The notes under the pieces: model-generated
Told to the model about the DNA's origin: nothing
What the model saw: the letters and a program-made list of their open reading frames with translations, nothing else
Database searches by the model: none
NCBI GenBank assembly: GCA_012514535.1
Contig: JAAZAA010000299.1
Span: 1-64,000, forward strand
Direction: 5' to 3'
Source of the DNA: Myxococcales bacterium
Lineage (GTDB): Bacteria > Myxococcota_A > Polyangia > Polyangiales > Polyangiaceae
Length of the DNA stretch: 64,000 nucleotides
Shown here: piece by piece, positions 62,851-64,000 of the stretch
Layout of the letters: each line of letters begins with the position of its first letter
How positions within the stretch are numbered: the first letter of the stretch is position 1
Program-made: the position numbers and the translations under genes

Positions 62851-63193
62851 GACCCTCGCGGCGACCACCTTGCCAGGCTTTCGGCAGGCGGGAAACACTC
62901 CTGAGCACCACGGCTACCGCGCGCTGGCCCAACGTCGTCGTGCGTCCGCCTCGCCGCCGGACAGCTGCCCGCCGACGAACAGAGGACGCGCGGACGATTG
63001 TCCGCTGCCGCGAGCCTCTCCCGAACGACACCCTTGGGCCAGGTCGTGGACGCGCCCGTCGCCGACGGAGAGCACCATCCGCCTCTTTCTGCGGGTAGGA
63101 CCTCCAACCACCATCGACTCACGCCACGTTCATGCGCGCCCCCCGACGTGGGTCCCTGTGGGAGTTGGCGCGAACTCTGCAGCAGGGCGCGGC
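62851..63193. other. divergent intergenic region, no gene recognised
   Basis: About 340 bp between the YcxB-like gene and the lipoprotein gene at the right edge. The ORFs crossing it are Arg/Gly/Ser-rich shadows. I see no RNA gene and no clear promoter. Confidence 0.5.
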
Positions 63194-64000
63194 ATGACGA
63201 ATCCCCTCCGGTTTCGCCTCCCCCGCGGCGCGCGTCCCCACGCCGTTCTGGCGGCCACGGCCCTCTCGGTGTCGAGCGCCGCGGGCTGCACGTCCACGAG
63301 CGGCGCGGACGAGGCAGATCTGTACGTCGATCCCATGCCCGAAGGGCGCGACACCGCCACCATCGAGGCCAGCGGCTCCGAGTCCGATCCGGACGCGGGC
63401 ATCGACCTCGGTGACATTCCGCTCACCGTGGAGAAGGTGACGTCTTCGCGGGTCGAGCTCTCCTGGAAGATCGAGGGAGCCACCGAGATCCGCCTCTTCG
63501 TCGGGCCCGAGCCAAAGGGCGATCGGGACACCCTGCCCGTGGAGCACGAGATCGCTCGCCTGGATGGCGCGGCCCGGAGCCACGTGATCGAGGGGATCGC
63601 GGCGAGCACCGATCTGTTCGTCCGCGTCGTCGCCGCGACGCCGCAGGGAGAGCAGTGGGGCGTCGCCCATGCCCGCACGGAGGGCGGTCCCCGTCAGGAC
63701 CTGGACACGCCGCTGCGCTCCGTGCACGCCCTCGCCCCCCACGTCCTCCAGCTGGTCTTGGAGACCCGTGAGACCCAGTTCGATGGCGGAGCGCTGCAGG
63801 GGGCTCGCGGCGCGGCGTGGCAGGGTGGGACCTGGCGGATCACCCGCGCCGACGGCAGCGAGCTTCCCGTCGAGCGCGTCCACCGCCGCAGTCTGCCCGT
63901 CGGACAGCCGAGTTACCCCGTGGGCTTCGAACAGTGGGGCACGGACAAGGTCGTCGACGTCGACGACCACGTCTTCCTCGTGCTGAGTGAACCCATCGGA
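63194..64000 (+). CDS. lipoprotein with GH9-associated N-terminal domain, 3' end beyond window
   Basis: This frame is open from the ATG at 63194 to the window edge (269 codons), so the ORF track omits it. The signal peptide ends SSAAGC, a lipobox, followed by an acidic linker. A fibronectin-like domain (VTSSRVELSWKIEGATEIRLFVG) leads to a domain with APHVLQLVLE, WQGGTWRITRADGSELPVERV and YPVGFEQWG. The same order and motifs appear in the N-terminal part of the GH9 protein at 37285-40068 (APDVLTVVLR, WQGGTWELERADGTPI, LPIGYDRHG), so the two are paralogues and the missing part may be a second GH9 domain. Confidence 0.8.
   Translation, partial: MTNPLRFRLPRGARPHAVLAATALSVSSAAGCTSTSGADEADLYVDPMPEGRDTATIEASGSESDPDAGIDLGDIPLTVEKVTSSRVELSWKIEGATEIRLFVGPEPKGDRDTLPVEHEIARLDGAARSHVIEGIAASTDLFVRVVAATPQGEQWGVAHARTEGGPRQDLDTPLRSVHALAPHVLQLVLETRETQFDGGALQGARGAAWQGGTWRITRADGSELPVERVHRRSLPVGQPSYPVGFEQWGTDKVVDVDDHVFLVLSEPIG

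Overview
This is a very GC-rich window, roughly two thirds G+C by eye. It has the features of a myxobacterium (Myxococcota): Gly/Ser-rich and Cys-rich lipoproteins, a PATAN/DUF4388-type Ser/Thr kinase, FHA proteins, sigma-54-type promoters in front of surface genes, a DUF3450/TtpC-type TonB system, and an exopolysaccharide cluster with the split OPX + beta-barrel exporter known from Myxococcus. The genus cannot be named from the sequence alone. No tRNA, rRNA, CRISPR array, IS element or prophage is visible.

Region 1 (1-3199). A Cys-rich lipoprotein gene runs off the left edge; the ORF track misses it. Next comes a 70-aa membrane peptide behind a near-consensus sigma-54 promoter, then a SLC13/DASS anion transporter at the tail of the following operon.

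Region 2 (3291-14994). A minus-strand TonB operon holds, in order of transcription, DUF3450 protein, TtpC-like ExbB, ExbB, ExbD, TonB, TPR protein, beta-strand-rich lipoprotein, TonB-dependent receptor and small lipoprotein, followed by the SLC13 transporter. Many junctions are TGATG or ATGA overlaps. The operon is divergent from a PhoB-like response regulator. The shared intergenic region carries three copies of a GTCAC-N6-GTCAW direct repeat with 11-bp period, two facing the operon and one facing the regulator. I read the region as a phosphate-starvation-controlled outer-membrane uptake system, possibly for phosphate or a phosphorylated compound.

Region 3 (15636-17034). A sigma-70 factor of the RpoD family, followed by a likely terminator.

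Region 4 (17144-about 52000). A Wzx/Wzy-type exopolysaccharide locus with genes on both strands. It contains the priming transferase (behind a sigma-54 promoter), Wzy/ligase, Wzp-like beta-barrel, Wza-like OPX protein, a CDP-glucose/branched-sugar module (RfbF, an SDR and three tandem C-methyltransferases), a Wzz-type chain-length protein fused to an FHA domain, uridine kinase, a GH9 glycosidase, six glycosyltransferases (two GT2 and four GT4), a WecG-type transferase, an alkaline-phosphatase-fold hydrolase, Wzx flippase and a nucleotidyltransferase-like protein. A membrane Ser/Thr kinase lies divergent to the FHA-Wzz gene, and a separate FHA protein lies upstream. This suggests phosphothreonine control of polymer length or export.

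Region 5 (52067-64000). A lone BREX-type (DUF2791-like) ATPase, a long PutA, DeoC, LhgO, an MscS-family channel, a YcxB-like protein, and the 5' part of a lipoprotein whose N-terminal domain is related to that of the GH9 enzyme in the polysaccharide locus.

Start sites were chosen from ribosome binding sites, gene overlaps and the plausibility of N-termini, and often differ from the ORF track. Family assignments are by motif recognition without database search.
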